In this document: piece after piece, positions 44,541-56,097 of the stretch
Layout of the letters: each line of letters begins with the position of its first letter
Numbering within the stretch: the first letter of the stretch is position 1
Source: Fomitopsis serialis
Lineage: Eukaryota > Basidiomycota > Agaricomycetes > Polyporales > Fomitopsidaceae
Length of the DNA stretch: 64,000 nt
Assembly (NCBI RefSeq): GCF_022376445.1
Contig: NW_025954999.1
Span: forward strand, 1-64,000
Direction of reading: 5' to 3'
Notes under the pieces: generated by a model
The model's input: only the letters and a program-made list of their open reading frames with translations
The model's database searches: none
What the model was told of the DNA's origin: nothing
Position numbers and translations under genes: made by a program

Positions 44541-45776
44541 GCTGCGTGCACGTCGACCATCGTTCGATGGGGAACAGTGACTAAGGGACCGTCATCAGGA
44601 AGCACGGTAAGCGGGAAACTGGTGTGGTCGGACGTCAAACGGCACTGTAGGATGTGCGTAAATCCCGATAAAATGGGCGTACACGGTCCGCGGAAAATCG
44701 AGCAGCTGACCGTGAACGCTGCGATGCCATGGCCTGCGAGCTGCCATAAAGCCGCCGTACCGCCCGGAGAGATCCCAGATGACCCTGCTTGACGCCGCCA
44801 GTGACGTACTGCACGTAGTTGGAGAGGGCGTTGTTGATGAACCAAATATGTCTGTGGTCTCAACATATGCGACCATTTAGATGAATAGTATGACCACTGA
44901 TTCAGTCAGACCGGGACATACCGCTGTCTCCGGGCCCACTGGCACCGGCTTCCTTCATCGAAGTAAGCCTCCACGCTTTAAATTTGAACGCTCGAGCAGA
45001 AGAGTCGGGCTCACGTCGGAGGCTTGATATAATACAGACATGTGGGCAACCGGCCCGCGCTGCTAACGGTAGGAAGAGGGCTTACCCTCGAGACTTGCCT
45101 CGAGAACTCGGGAGGAATGTCGGAGCTGATTTGAGGGCAACCGCTGCCGACGAGCAGACGCTGCGGGGCCCCGGTTCATCTTCGGGGAAGCGTATGGAGA
45201 CGAGCTCGCGATCAGTAGTAGTTAGACCGGATGCAGAATAACAGAAATCACGAGCAGACAGCCAACAGCTAAATACGCCGTAAAGCGGAAAGTACTTGCT
45301 TTTTGTAAGACCATCACGAACGCTGAGCACATAGCTGGCGGAGATACGGCGACGCCCCGTATCATCACTGGCAGCAGTGCCTTGCACGCAGCTGTGGAAT
45401 CGAAAGTAACGTTCCATGACGAAGACAAGGATAGCAAGCGGGCACCCAGTCCCAGTGCAGTCGGACAGCTTCAGTCTGCGTTCGTGAAGAAAAACCAAAA
45501 GACGTATGGGCAGAGGAACATTGACATCCGCGCCAAGAACCAACCTGATTTCACATCCCGTCTGTTTGACGTCTATTCTTCTACCAGTACTTCGTGTACT
45601 TACTTGCAGGTACCGACTCCACCTATAAATGATGCGCGGCAGTCGAGGCCCCCCTGGTCGCTTCCTGGCCCTCAGCTGTGCACCGCGCACCATGTACGAG
45701 CTTGCGATTGCCTGCGGCCGACCATATATACCCTACCGCATCCGGGGTCTGTGCAATGCGGCACTTCGCTTGTTGA
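44541..45776. other. Intergenic region between GH3 and the ABC transporter 3' end
   Basis: About 1.2 kb. Open frames up to 203 codons (45693-45082, minus) show no domain and no splice partners. It holds the beta-xylosidase promoter and the ABC gene's 3' flank. Confidence 0.4.
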
Positions 45777-48700
45777 TCATGCCAGTCCGGCTTCGGCCGC
45801 CAGCGAATAGAACGCGGTCTGCTTGTTGCTCAGCAGGTTTTTCGGGGAATCGAACTCGGTGACCTGAGACAACCGGCGTCAGCTAATATAGGATACGCAA
45901 ATTATACCGCGCATATACTCACCTCGCCGGCGCTGAGGATCAGTACGCGGTCCGACTCCATGATCGTATTGATTCTATGCCTATATCAATGTGACCTGTG
46001 AGTGAAGTGGAAGGCGTGCATTGATCGGGCACGTACGCAATGGTGAGCATAGTCACGTCCGCAAATAGAGGACCTCTGATAATGTCTTGGATGGCTTTGT
46101 CAGTATCCAAGTCCACCGCAGAGGTCGCTGCATATTCTATCGTGAGTGTCGTATCTCCAACACAACGCAGTTCGATTCACCTTCATCCAAAACCAGGACC
46201 TTCGACTAAAGCGATGACTCAGTACACATGCAAACGCACACACAAGCCGCCCGTACCTTCCGCAGAAGCGCCCGAGCAAAGCACAGTAGCTGTCTCTGCC
46301 CCGCCGACATCGACGAACCGCCCTCCCGTACAGGCGCATCCAACCCTTCGGGGAATGACTCCACGAATGCCTTCAGATTGACCTGTTCGAGCGCGACCCA
46401 AATGTCGGCATCCTGGTGCTCCCCTGTTGGGTCGATGTTCTGGCGAATCGTGCCCTCAAACAGGTCGGGGCTTTGCGGCACGATTGAGATAGACGATCGG
46501 ACTGCATATAACAGATTCTGTGAAGCAAGACGAGCGAAGCAGGTACGAGCAAGCACGCACGATCGTGGAGGCCAATCTTCGTGATGTCTACGCCGTCAAG
46601 GTATATTGTGCCAGATGCAGGCTCGATGATGCGGAAGAGCGAGAGTAGCAGCTTCACCGACAGTATCAGCAACGCTCGCACAGCCACTAGCACCTTCATT
46701 ACTTACAGTAGACTTCCCGGATCCAGTCCTACCACAAATCCCAATTTTCTCTCTGTGATTCTACGTTGACCCCCTGTGAGCTCTCCTTATTACAATATTG
46801 AATGCGAACGACTCACGATTGTGACAGAGATGTTCTTCAATGCCAGGTCGAGCTCGGGGCGGTACCTCGCACAGTAGTCCTTGAACTCAATCTTGCCTTT
46901 CGTCGGCCAGCTCTCCGGGACAACATCGGGAATCTCTGCTGGAGCTTCTGGCTCCAACTCGATGTAATGGAGTATTCGCTCGACGCTGACAATGTTCGTC
47001 TCAACTTCGCTTGCAGATCGCACAAGCCAGTTCTTCGAGCGCAGGTTGTCAGCTGTCAAGACCTTTGAGACCCTCTGTCGAGACGTACCAGAGACCCCGT
47101 CGTGTTCAATGCGTAGGACAGCACGAAGCCGACAAGACCCGCATCGACCCCGCTCGTTACCAAGGCCACAAGCGCCAACGTCGCAGTAATGAATATGATC
47201 GCGGCACCCACAAATTCGAGGCGAACTGCAAGCCAGCGATTGACGGAGATGCTATATTGCATTTCAGCAACATGCCTTGATTTAGAATGGAAGACTAAAC
47301 AAACCTGGGCAGGTAGCATATTTGGTTGCGGTCGACACGGCGTTCATTGTTTTGTATGAACACGTTCTGCTGACCAAAAGCTCGGATAGTTGAGAGGCCG
47401 TTGAGCGATTCTGAGAACCAAGCGAAGATCGGCGAACGAGAAACAGCATCTAGTCGCTTGAGCTCCCGCGACGTCGAGAGATAGTAACTGTTGATAGATG
47501 TAAGGAACTTTCCGAGACCATCGGCACCGTAAAACATACATCATCACGCGAATGTAGAACCAAGCCAAGGGCGGCACAGCAATTAGCTGAACACTATCTG
47601 TAAGAGCTGACACTATCAGAAGCTAAGACCGTACTCACGAAAAGCGGGAAGCTCGCCCCGATGACGAGGACGATGATTGCGGTGGTGCACGCTGTCCTAA
47701 TGGTGTTCTGCATGACCCTGGCAATGATTTGATCCACGACGTATGTATCTCGCGAGAAGAGGTTGAGGATCCTGAATCAATCTGTGTCAATAGATATTAT
47801 CATATCAGAAACGTTGGTCAGACTCACCGGCCGGTAGGAGTAAGTTCAAAGAAGTTCAATGGGGCCCGCATAACGGCGTTGAGCATCTAAGATTAGAACG
47901 TCAGGATATTCATACTGTACTTCAGACTTGATCAATACACATACGGAATCATGCAGAAGCCTAGAGCTGCGCACTGAACACAAGACCCACATCAAGATGG
48001 CCGCAACAGTTCCGAGGAGATTCGATGCCAACGAATATAGGCCATACATCATCAAATACCAGAACGCATCTTTGTTTGAGCCGGTGGTCAGGTTATGCTC
48101 GCCCCAGGCACGCAACGTGTTGTTGCCGAGCACCGAGGTGACCTGCTGGAGCACCATGCAGACTACAAAGAACGTGAAGCCGGTCTTAGAGGCAGCCTTG
48201 ATGTACTGGAGGTAGACATCAGCCTTGACGCGGCCCTGTTCGCTATGCTCCTTCGTTATCCCATCCGAGACGGTGCGCGTCGGCAGATTATCTATGAGTG
48301 TTGCCTTGCAAAAGCTCTTCCGGCGCTCAAGTTTGGTGTCGACAGTTTCAAGCTTCTCTTCTGTGAGGGAACGAGAAAAGTCCACCGCAGTGTCGCCTTC
48401 GGAAGACGGAGTTGCAGTGTCTCCCAGGAAGGGCGTCGACATCCCCGAGGTCGTTAGGCTGCCATGGCCGTTTCTGTAGCAAAAGGTTAACCCACCCGTC
48501 TGCATCGCCTAAGGATTCGTGACTTACATCAGTGAATACAATTGAGTATCCGAGTTGTTGACTAAATCGTGATAAGTTCCGGTTTCGAGAATTATGCCTC
48601 TGCGGATGTACAGTATCTTATCAAATTGCTTGAGGAAGTGTATGCTGTTCGTGACGACAATTCTAGCTTTCGTTGCAAGGAGACCATGAGGTCCGATAAC

Positions 48701-51700
48701 ATTATCTGATGGCGTCCAGAGGCGTAATGAGCAGTCAGCAGGCCACGCTAGGAGAGGGAACATACCAAAGACATGACGTGCAACATGTGCATCTACTGCA
48801 GCGAGGACGTCGTCTAAAATGATTCTGTTATTTGCTAGTCAACTGCACTGTCTTTTGAAAGGGACTAGACGGGCTTACAGATCCGCTCTAGCATAGACAG
48901 CACGCGCAAGCGCAACGCGTGCCCGCTGACCGCCACTCAACTATCCAGACCACGAACGAGGTTTAACACCTTACAATAGCTGCACAGACCACTCGCGACG
49001 CACCGTGATACCCTTCTCACCGACCTCGGTCAAATCGCCGTTTGGCAACAATGCTAGATCCTGTCGCAGTGCGCAAGCTTCGCCCCAATCATCAACGCAT
49101 ATCCCACGAGCATCGGAGGACAGAGCCCACCATCCAACACCAGCTCGTAGAACTCGGGGTCATACACATGAGAGAACAAGATATTGTCCCGAATCGTCGC
49201 GCTCATGATCCTATATCAAAACTTTCAAGCACATCACGCTCAGAGAGCGACAGCTCACTCACCACGGATTCTGCGGCGCATATGACACCACCCAGACAAC
49301 CTTACTTCACCCTCTGTACGCATCATCTCCCCAATGATCGCCGAACACAAGCTTGTCTTCCCTGCCCCGACGCGCCCGAGGACGCCCACCAGTTCGCCCT
49401 TCCGCACGGTCAAGTTTACGTCCTCCAGCGTGGGTTGGGGCGCATCCTTGCTCCAGTAGAACTCGCCGTCCTCGATCGCGAGCACCTCGTCGCCGAGCTG
49501 GAGCTTGGCATTCGTCACGAGCTCGCGCGCGTCAGGCTGCAGCTCGTCCGCGCTCAGGAAGTCGGAGAGACGCCGGACGGAGACGAGGGCTTCGATGATA
49601 TTCGAGGTGACTTGGCTGAACTGGGATGGCTCAGTTCCAGACCATCCTTGGCTAAAAAAAGAGACAATGGCTCACCATGGCTAGCGGGAAGCTGAGGAGC
49701 ATGAAGAGGGAGATCGAGGGGAAGATCCTATCGGAGGTCAATGGCGTGTCTGATGTTACAGACGCGACCGCGAAGGAGCTGAAGGCAACAAGTACTGCGA
49801 AGTCGACATTCATCGCTGTCACTCAGACCGAAAGTCTTAGAACACTTACGTGGGATGCCTCCCCAGAGGGATGTGTTAAGAGACTAGACATGCCGTCAAC
49901 GACCACGCATCTCACCCAAATAACATAATGAACGCACAGTGACGATGCCAATTTTCCTGAGCATCTTCAGCTCCTGCTCGTTCCTCACCTGCATGATCCA
50001 ACGAATGAACGCGTTCTCCCACGCATACAACTTGATGCTACGACCAAACCCTCATCAGCGCCATTCCTCAGCCAACACACTGCGGAACAGGCACGCACCT
50101 CCGGATGTTCGCCAGCAACTCGCTCATCAGCCTCGTCCGCTTGTCCCTGTTTTTCATCTGGCGCTCCTGCAGCTTCTTGAGCAACCGTGCCATGAGCGTG
50201 TTCAGCGGGATGGAGACAATCATGATGGCGACGCCGACAAACGCCGCCCAGCCAAGGATGTTGTACAGCGAGATAAACGCAAGCGTGATCTGGCCCTAGT
50301 CGTCAGACGTCTTCGGACGCACACACTTGTGGAAACTGACCTGGAAGGCCCGGAGATGGAGATAAGGCCATACGTGCAGAGATCTTGCAGACGCGTCGTG
50401 TCGACCGACATGAGGTTGACGATGTCCCCTGAAGCGCGTCCGCGCCCGTCGTTCGAGAGCACAAGTGCCTTCTGGTAGATGACACCCACGAGGCCCGCAC
50501 GCACGCGCATACCCGTCTCAAAGCACCGTTGGAAGTACTATGATTCCCTCATGTCAACCACAAGATCACAATGTTGGAACCTTTCAATAAATACCTGGTG
50601 CAGGAATATCGTCTGTACCACAGACGCGCAGAACATGATCACGGCAACGGCGAAGCCCTCGAGCTCACTCGGTCGCTCGCGCCCTGACGCGCGCGCGATC
50701 TGGTATTCTGATATGTATGCAAGGAGCCAGCGAAGGAGTTGCGGCTGCAAGAAAACAAGGCAGTCCTGGATGATTTTGAGGAGCGCTGCGAAAGCATAGG
50801 ACCGTCCGTACGCGACAAAGAGCGACATCCAAAGTCCCTTGCTGCACGGCGGTCAACAGAGTTGACACATGTTCACGTTCAGACTCACTGTTTCTGCAGG
50901 GCATGCTGCAGCTTCCGACCGAGATTCGCAGCCTCATCCTTAGGCACGAGCGAGGGTAGATCATCCTCCGTGATGTAGGTCTTCGCACCTTTCTTCATGA
51001 GGTCGGACATCCACGCGAACGTCCACACGCTGAAGACGTTCGCCGTGAGCAACGGGCTCTCTACATGGTCTTTCTCGGCGCTTTGTGGCTTGTCTTCAGG
51101 TGAGAACTCTACTCCAAGGTTCTCTAGGGTAAATGCGGCGAGTCCGAGGGTGGTAGCCGCGCATTTCAGAGCAAGGACAGGCACGAAAGCATATAGCGAG
51201 GTTACCGCTACTGTTCTACACCATATGAGTGTACACGCAGTGTGAAAAGGCCAGAAGAGGAGCAGGAGCGTGGAGGAAGAACGCGTCCGGTGGTGATTGA
51301 GGTAGGTGAGAAAGGGCGCGACGAACAACGCTAGAATGTCGAGAACATAGCTCTGAATAACCGCGACCGGTCTGTGGGTGACGACCACAAAGATTAGGTT
51401 CGCACAGCTCGCCGCGCACGCGAGAGCGAGGAGGATCTAAAAGACAGATCATGCCACGCAGAAATTAAGCATTCTTCGGTTCCCGACGAGCGGATCAACA
51501 ACGTACGAGCTTGGCCCTCAGCACCCACAGGCTCCTTCGACACCTTGGCAATACTTCCCAACGTCGTAATGCCCAGCACCGGAACGCACCCGCGACGACG
51601 AAGAGGACAAGGAGCGTGGAGAGAAGGATGCCTTCCTCGAAGCAGGGTGTAAGATCGAATGGGCGGGCTGCCGAGACCGGGCCCCAGCCTTCTGGGCTGT

Positions 51701-51722
51701 TGCATCGCGCAGGGGAGTCCAT
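45777..51722 (-). CDS. ABCC (MRP/YCF1-type) ABC transporter
   Basis: Full-length ABC exporter of glutathione or other conjugates, expected in the vacuolar or plasma membrane. Start MDSPARCNSPEGWGPVSAAR (ATG 51722). The extra N-terminal TMD0 is present (FDLTPCFEEGILLSTLLVLF...). TMD1 includes YFQRCFETGMRVRAGLVGVIY and SNDGRGRASGDIVNLMSVDT. NBD1 has Walker A LGRVGAGKTSLCS (near 49390), signature LSGGQRARVALARA (near 48930) and ILDDVLAAVDAH. A linker rich in Ser/Thr/Glu follows. TMD2 includes FFELTPTGRILNLFSRD. NBD2 has Walker A GICGRTGSGKST (near 46720), SIVPQSPDLFEGTIRQNIDP, the signature-like SMSAGQRQLLCFARALLRK, and then the DEATSAVD region. It ends EFDSPKNLLSNKQTAFYSLA. More than 20 short introns are present. 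The degenerate signature in NBD2 (SAGQ) is normal for this subfamily. Confidence 0.92.
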
Positions 51723-52090
51723 TGGCAGCGAGGACGACGTCGAGCACGATGAGCACGCAATAGATGGCGACATGGGCGTTGTTTCAAAAATGCTTGCCCA
51801 AACTCGCGCGCGCCTTGCGTGAGAAACCCGATAAGTAGTCGAGGAATTAAGTAAAATAATGTGCGCACCCAAGTACTCGTTAAGCAGAATCTATGCCAGC
51901 AGTGCTACGGGTGCGACGCAGGCCCCTCCACATTCGTCTTCGGGAGGTAAGAGGGATGAATCCGAGAGTGCAGTTATGTTCATTGTTCTGTGTCCCTATC
52001 CTCACCCGCCACACCTCAGCCACATCCCATCAATTATTTCCATCCCCGCCCGCTGCGTGATGCACGTGACATACATCAACTAGTACATTT
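51723..52090. promoter_or_regulatory. Upstream region of the ABC transporter gene
   Basis: About 370 bp between the ABC start and the left end of the transposon-like element; no gene was seen. Confidence 0.4.
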
Positions 52091-52300
52091 TATGGTGCGG
52101 GACGCCTAAGCGCCGCTACTTTTGCACAGTGGCCAAATTGACCCGGCACCGCATCAATAATAGGATTTAAATATTATATATATTCAGTTTACTCCATTTG
52201 TGGTGCTCCTCACCAAACGTGATGACACTTGTCCGATGTTGGGTATTGGAGGTCGAAAACGTTGGGTAGCCGAGGCCGATTTTGAGGGGTCCGGATGTTC

Positions 52301-52330
52301 GTACAGTCCCGGACAAGCAAAGGCGACAAT
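52301..52330 (+). repeat. Internal inverted repeat, left arm (30 bp, perfect)
   Basis: Begins gtacagtcccggacaag and is exactly the reverse complement of 53340-53369. It lies inside the transposon-like element. A shorter related word (agcaaaggcgac) recurs near 53131. Confidence 0.9.
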
Positions 52331-53339
52331 TTTTCTGTTCGACTTATCTGGGCCTCGGTAAGTGCCTGATCGTGAAAGTAACTGTAGAAGTGGTGTTTCT
52401 GATGCGTAATGATCGCAATTGCACGAGCCAATTGCCCCCAAAAGCAATATTTCCATTTTGGGTCCCAAAATTTTGGCGCACCCCAAAACAATTCGTAAAA
52501 GTCACGGGAAAATTACCATTGTGCTCCGTTTGATGAGCTGTGTATGATTCCGTCGAGAGCAGAAACCCCCCCATTACATTTGGACTCATAAATTGAGTAA
52601 GAAGTTTGGCGCTAGGCCATCCGGCGCCCCACAAACAGACTCGGAGAATCGGTTCGGTATGATGAGTCACTATCGAACATTGACAAAAGTAATACTTAGT
52701 ACAGAAGGAGTACTATTGGGATTATGGACCAGGGATACATGTTGGAGTCCGATTTAGTGTCGCTGACATACTTATACAACTGGAAGGATGGGGAATTAGC
52801 GGAGGTTTTACACCCATGCTCGAGCTTGAGTACTTGGGTACTTGAGTGTCAGCTCTCCACAACCAAACCCAATCCAGGCTCTGCATGGTCCGGCTACCGA
52901 CCTCTCCATGTCGTTGGCCCTCTCTATAGCCTATCAGTCAGCAGCCGCCAGAAGTCGGCACCTGCCTGGAAAGGCTCGAAATTGTGGCGAGACGAGCGCT
53001 TCGGTGACCCGATCCGGCAGCTCCCTACTTGGTAAGGTAACTCGCTAGTCTCCGTTGCAGACCATACAAGCTGGCGAGCGTAGTAACTCGCCGACTTCTG
53101 GGGCTGCCGACTGACCGGTCTGAAATATTACAGCAGCAAAGGCGACACTGGACTCAGAGTTGACGGTTCTGCTGGTGCTTAGCGCCCTACAAGTCGTCGC
53201 AGAAAGGGTCCAAAAAATTGGCGCGCCCAAAACATCGTGGGAAAATTCTCGGAGGTCGATTTTTGGGGGTTTTCAGCCCCTCCGAGTTCGATCCTGCACT
53301 CAGAATCTTGCGGAAAAGTCGCGTTCGAGCGCTATACAG

Positions 53340-53369
53340 ATTGTCGCCTTTGCTTGTCCGGGACTGTAC
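53340..53369 (-). repeat. Internal inverted repeat, right arm (30 bp, perfect)
   Basis: Exact reverse complement of 52301-52330. Close by, 53205-53250 and 52460-52515 share a direct repeat of the type 'ttggcgc.ccc.aaaaca', so the interior is itself a patchwork of repeats. Confidence 0.9.
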
Positions 53370-53820
53370 CCTTAGGGGAATTGCCGGGGACCTTCCTCAC
53401 CGTGATGTCCCGCCGTCTGGCAAATGTGGCAATGCAGACATCAGCAGTCAGTGGACGAATGCTTATCGCATGGGGCTTGGAGCGAAGGACGCACGATTCC
53501 GTGTGAAGCAGTTCAGCTCCAAGCAGTACAAGTCCCACAGGCGTGTCCCAGAGACCCTTCAAGGTCACCCTTGCTCGCCAGTTCGACGCGGGTAGTACGT
53601 AGCGCCGACGTACTTACTATATCAGGATGTATAGACGCCCAGTGGCCAATTCTCGGTGTAACAACTTGCTCAATATCGTGTTTAAAAAAAATCTGTCTGG
53701 TAGGAAATTCCTACTCATCAAACGGAGTCGATCTACCAGAGCAGATTTAAAATCCGGTGAATATTGAAGCTACGATAACCGTTGTACATAAGTAGTGGTG
53801 GCTAGGCGTCCCGCACCATA

Positions 53821-54093
53821 GGATACAGGACTTCGGATCGAGAATGAGCAAATATTGTGTTTGCGTACCCGAATGCATCCCCTCTACCCGCAGGTGAATG
53901 GGGAGGAGCCTGGGTGTGAGTTACATGTATCACATCTGCCTCAATTTGTTTGGACGGATAAATTGTCGCGATGGTTGAAACTCGAGCCAACGCGTTTATG
54001 GGAACCACGATCGAATTGAATAGGTCAAGCGAAGATCACATGCACATTGGCACACCATAGACATTCGTCAAGCTCTAGCCCCGTCTCATAACG
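53821..54093. other. Spacer between the mobile element and the P450 3' end
   Basis: 273 bp; nothing recognisable. Confidence 0.4.
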
Positions 54094-56097
54094 TCAAATG
54101 CTCCTGCGTTTCATGCCGACTATGCATTCCAGCGGTCTCCGAGCAAGGGAGTCCCGGACCTGGAGCTGTGAAGGTCCCAATTTCATTGGAAGTGGCGAGT
54201 GCGAATATAACGATACTTACCGGAGCGGCAGACTTGAGGACGAACTCGTACCGGCGGACGAGCGTGGCCAAGATGATATGAAGCTGCATAATGGCAAGAC
54301 TCCGGCCGATGCACGCCCTGATTCGCGGCATCAGCAACGATGCCATGTGAGATGTCTGATCGGAGTCTACGATCTTACCTGGGACCAATAGAGAAAGGAG
54401 CGAACGCGTCCATCATCTGTTTCCTCTGTCCAGGACTAGCCTCGGTCCAGCGCTCGGGGCGGAATACAGACGCATCCGCGCCCCAGATAGACTCGTCCCT
54501 GTGAAGATGGTAGAGCGGGACGCTCACCCATGTGCCCTCTTTGAAATGGTGCCCAAGGACAGTGGCGCCACCGGCAGGAACCTCACGAGGCAATCCGGCA
54601 CCTACGGTCGAATGTAGGCGCTGTCCTTCGAAAATCACCGCATCAAGGTAAGGTAAATCCTTGACGGCGTCGTATGGAGCGACTTCGGAATCGAGAGATG
54701 CGAGCGCCGCATCCAGCTCTACCTGAAGCTTTGCCTGTACTCGCTGGTCGCGAGCAAGGTAATACATTGTCCCACAAGTGGTGCTGCAGTCCGCGTCAGC
54801 GAAGCAATCAATGCCTGGTACGGACGCGCGTACTTAGCAATGGTATCCGAACCGGCAACGATGAGCACGAAGGCCTCTGCGCTCAACTCCACCGGGCTCA
54901 ACGGCTTCCCGTCGTCGTTCCGTGCGTCCAACAGCTTCTGGAGCATGTCCGGCCTGCCACTCGGGTTGGCCAAGCGGCGTGCGACAGCCATAATAGACAG
55001 AGCCGCCAGCTTTTGACCTGCAGTTCGATTGCCGCTGTACCCCGGGAGTCGCTGCAGGATCATCTGCCAAGTACGCGAAAGGCACCCCAGAGGAGCATTT
55101 GCCTCGGAGCGCGTATTGAGGACCTTGATGTAAGGTATGTCTTCTTCCTCGATTGAAAGCTTCTCCGCTCCCTCGGATAACTTCTCGATCGCCTTGAAAC
55201 CTTCTTCAGGATTTTTCGCAACTCTGGCTACGTCTTTGCTGGCTTTGAGCATGCCGAAGGGAAGACCGAACGCGAGGTCACCTGGAGCGAGGAGGTGAGT
55301 AAGCACCCTGCCATCGCCGTAGACCACTTACCAATGGTGTCGAAGGCCCAGAAGTTGAGCCCTGAGCGAGGTACGATATGAATTCAGCTTTCTCACAGCC
55401 AACCATTTATGCCGAGGTGCGACACGTACAAGGCATGCAGTCGATCCACACGCGGCCATTCTCCACGTTCCAGGTAGTGGATCCCAGCTGGCCTTTGAGA
55501 GGACCGGCTCCATGCTGAGCCTCCTGCATGCGAGATGCCAGGTAGTCCCACTGACGGAGGAGCTCAGAGACGTGCGCGTGGGAGATGGGCTCGATCGCGC
55601 GGATGCTCTGGGGTGCAAACATGTGCGCTTCTATGCGACGCTTCCGAGCGTGCTCAGTGCGCGACCGAGTGCTGAAGATATTGCCAACACGGAAATTGGA
55701 GAAGACGTCGTAGAACCCCGCCTTCACGAAGCCAGCCGAGTGGCCGTAGATCGCACTAAGGGCCCTTGGGTCGGAAATAGAGACGTGATTCGGGGCGAGA
55801 CGGACAAAGGTGCCTGTTCCAGTAGAATTTAACCGTTGCAGTCTGATTCATTATGAGATAAATACCATATTTGCGGTGCAGACTCTCGACTGCGCTTGAC
55901 CAGCGGTTGTGAGAAACCACCCAGAACATCCAACCATCCGTGAACTTGGCGAGGAACGGCCCTGGGTACGAGCGCAATCCGGAAGCATCCTTGAAGTGGG
56001 CAACGAGCTGGACCAGGACAAGTGCCGCCGGTACAATGGCCAGTAATAAGAAAGGGTTATCCGTAATCTCGGAGGTCAACTGGTGAAAAGCCGGCAT
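54094..56097 (-). CDS. Cytochrome P450 monooxygenase (benzoate 4-hydroxylase-like class)
   Basis: Microsomal heme monooxygenase. The chosen start [20 protein letters not shown] (ATG 56097) gives a single N-terminal membrane anchor ([15 protein letters not shown]), then the proline-rich hinge [17 protein letters not shown]. Helix I reads [20 protein letters not shown]. The ExxR motif is [11 protein letters not shown], the PERF-like motif VFRPERW, and the heme-binding loop [20 protein letters not shown], which matches FxxGxRxCxG with the axial Cys. It ends [15 protein letters not shown] at 54094. About seven short introns are present, and the joints checked are in phase. The '[14 protein letters not shown]' hinge resembles basidiomycete CYP53-like and related families; the substrate is unknown. 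Longer in-frame starts (56190, 56235) exist but would add residues before the anchor. Confidence 0.92.

Larger units (their letters stand above)
52091..53820. mobile_element. Non-autonomous DNA transposon-like element with TA target duplication
   Basis: The two ends are inverted repeats of about 37 bp (52093-52129 and 53782-53818). Sixteen terminal bases are identical (tggtgcgggacgccta...), and about 30 of 37 match overall. Each end is flanked by TA (52091-52092 and 53819-53820), the target-site duplication of Tc1/mariner-superfamily elements. The 1.73 kb interior has no credible transposase: no open frame over about 125 codons and no DDE/D motif seen. It does carry a perfect 30-bp inner inverted repeat and AT-rich tracts. 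It separates the ABC transporter and P450 genes, and its presence explains the large gap there. Confidence 0.75.

Noticed and set aside
45835..45870. tRNA-like 3' half (gaatcgaactcggtgacc)
   Set aside because: It is the C-terminal coding sequence of the ABC transporter (VTEFDSPKN) read on the other strand; no cloverleaf partner nearby.
49042..49695. 217-codon plus-strand frame
   Set aside because: Antisense to the first nucleotide-binding domain of the ABC transporter.
53218..53595. 125-codon frame as a transposase inside the element
   Set aside because: It runs through the repeat arms, has no DDE/D or DNA-binding motif, and is too short.
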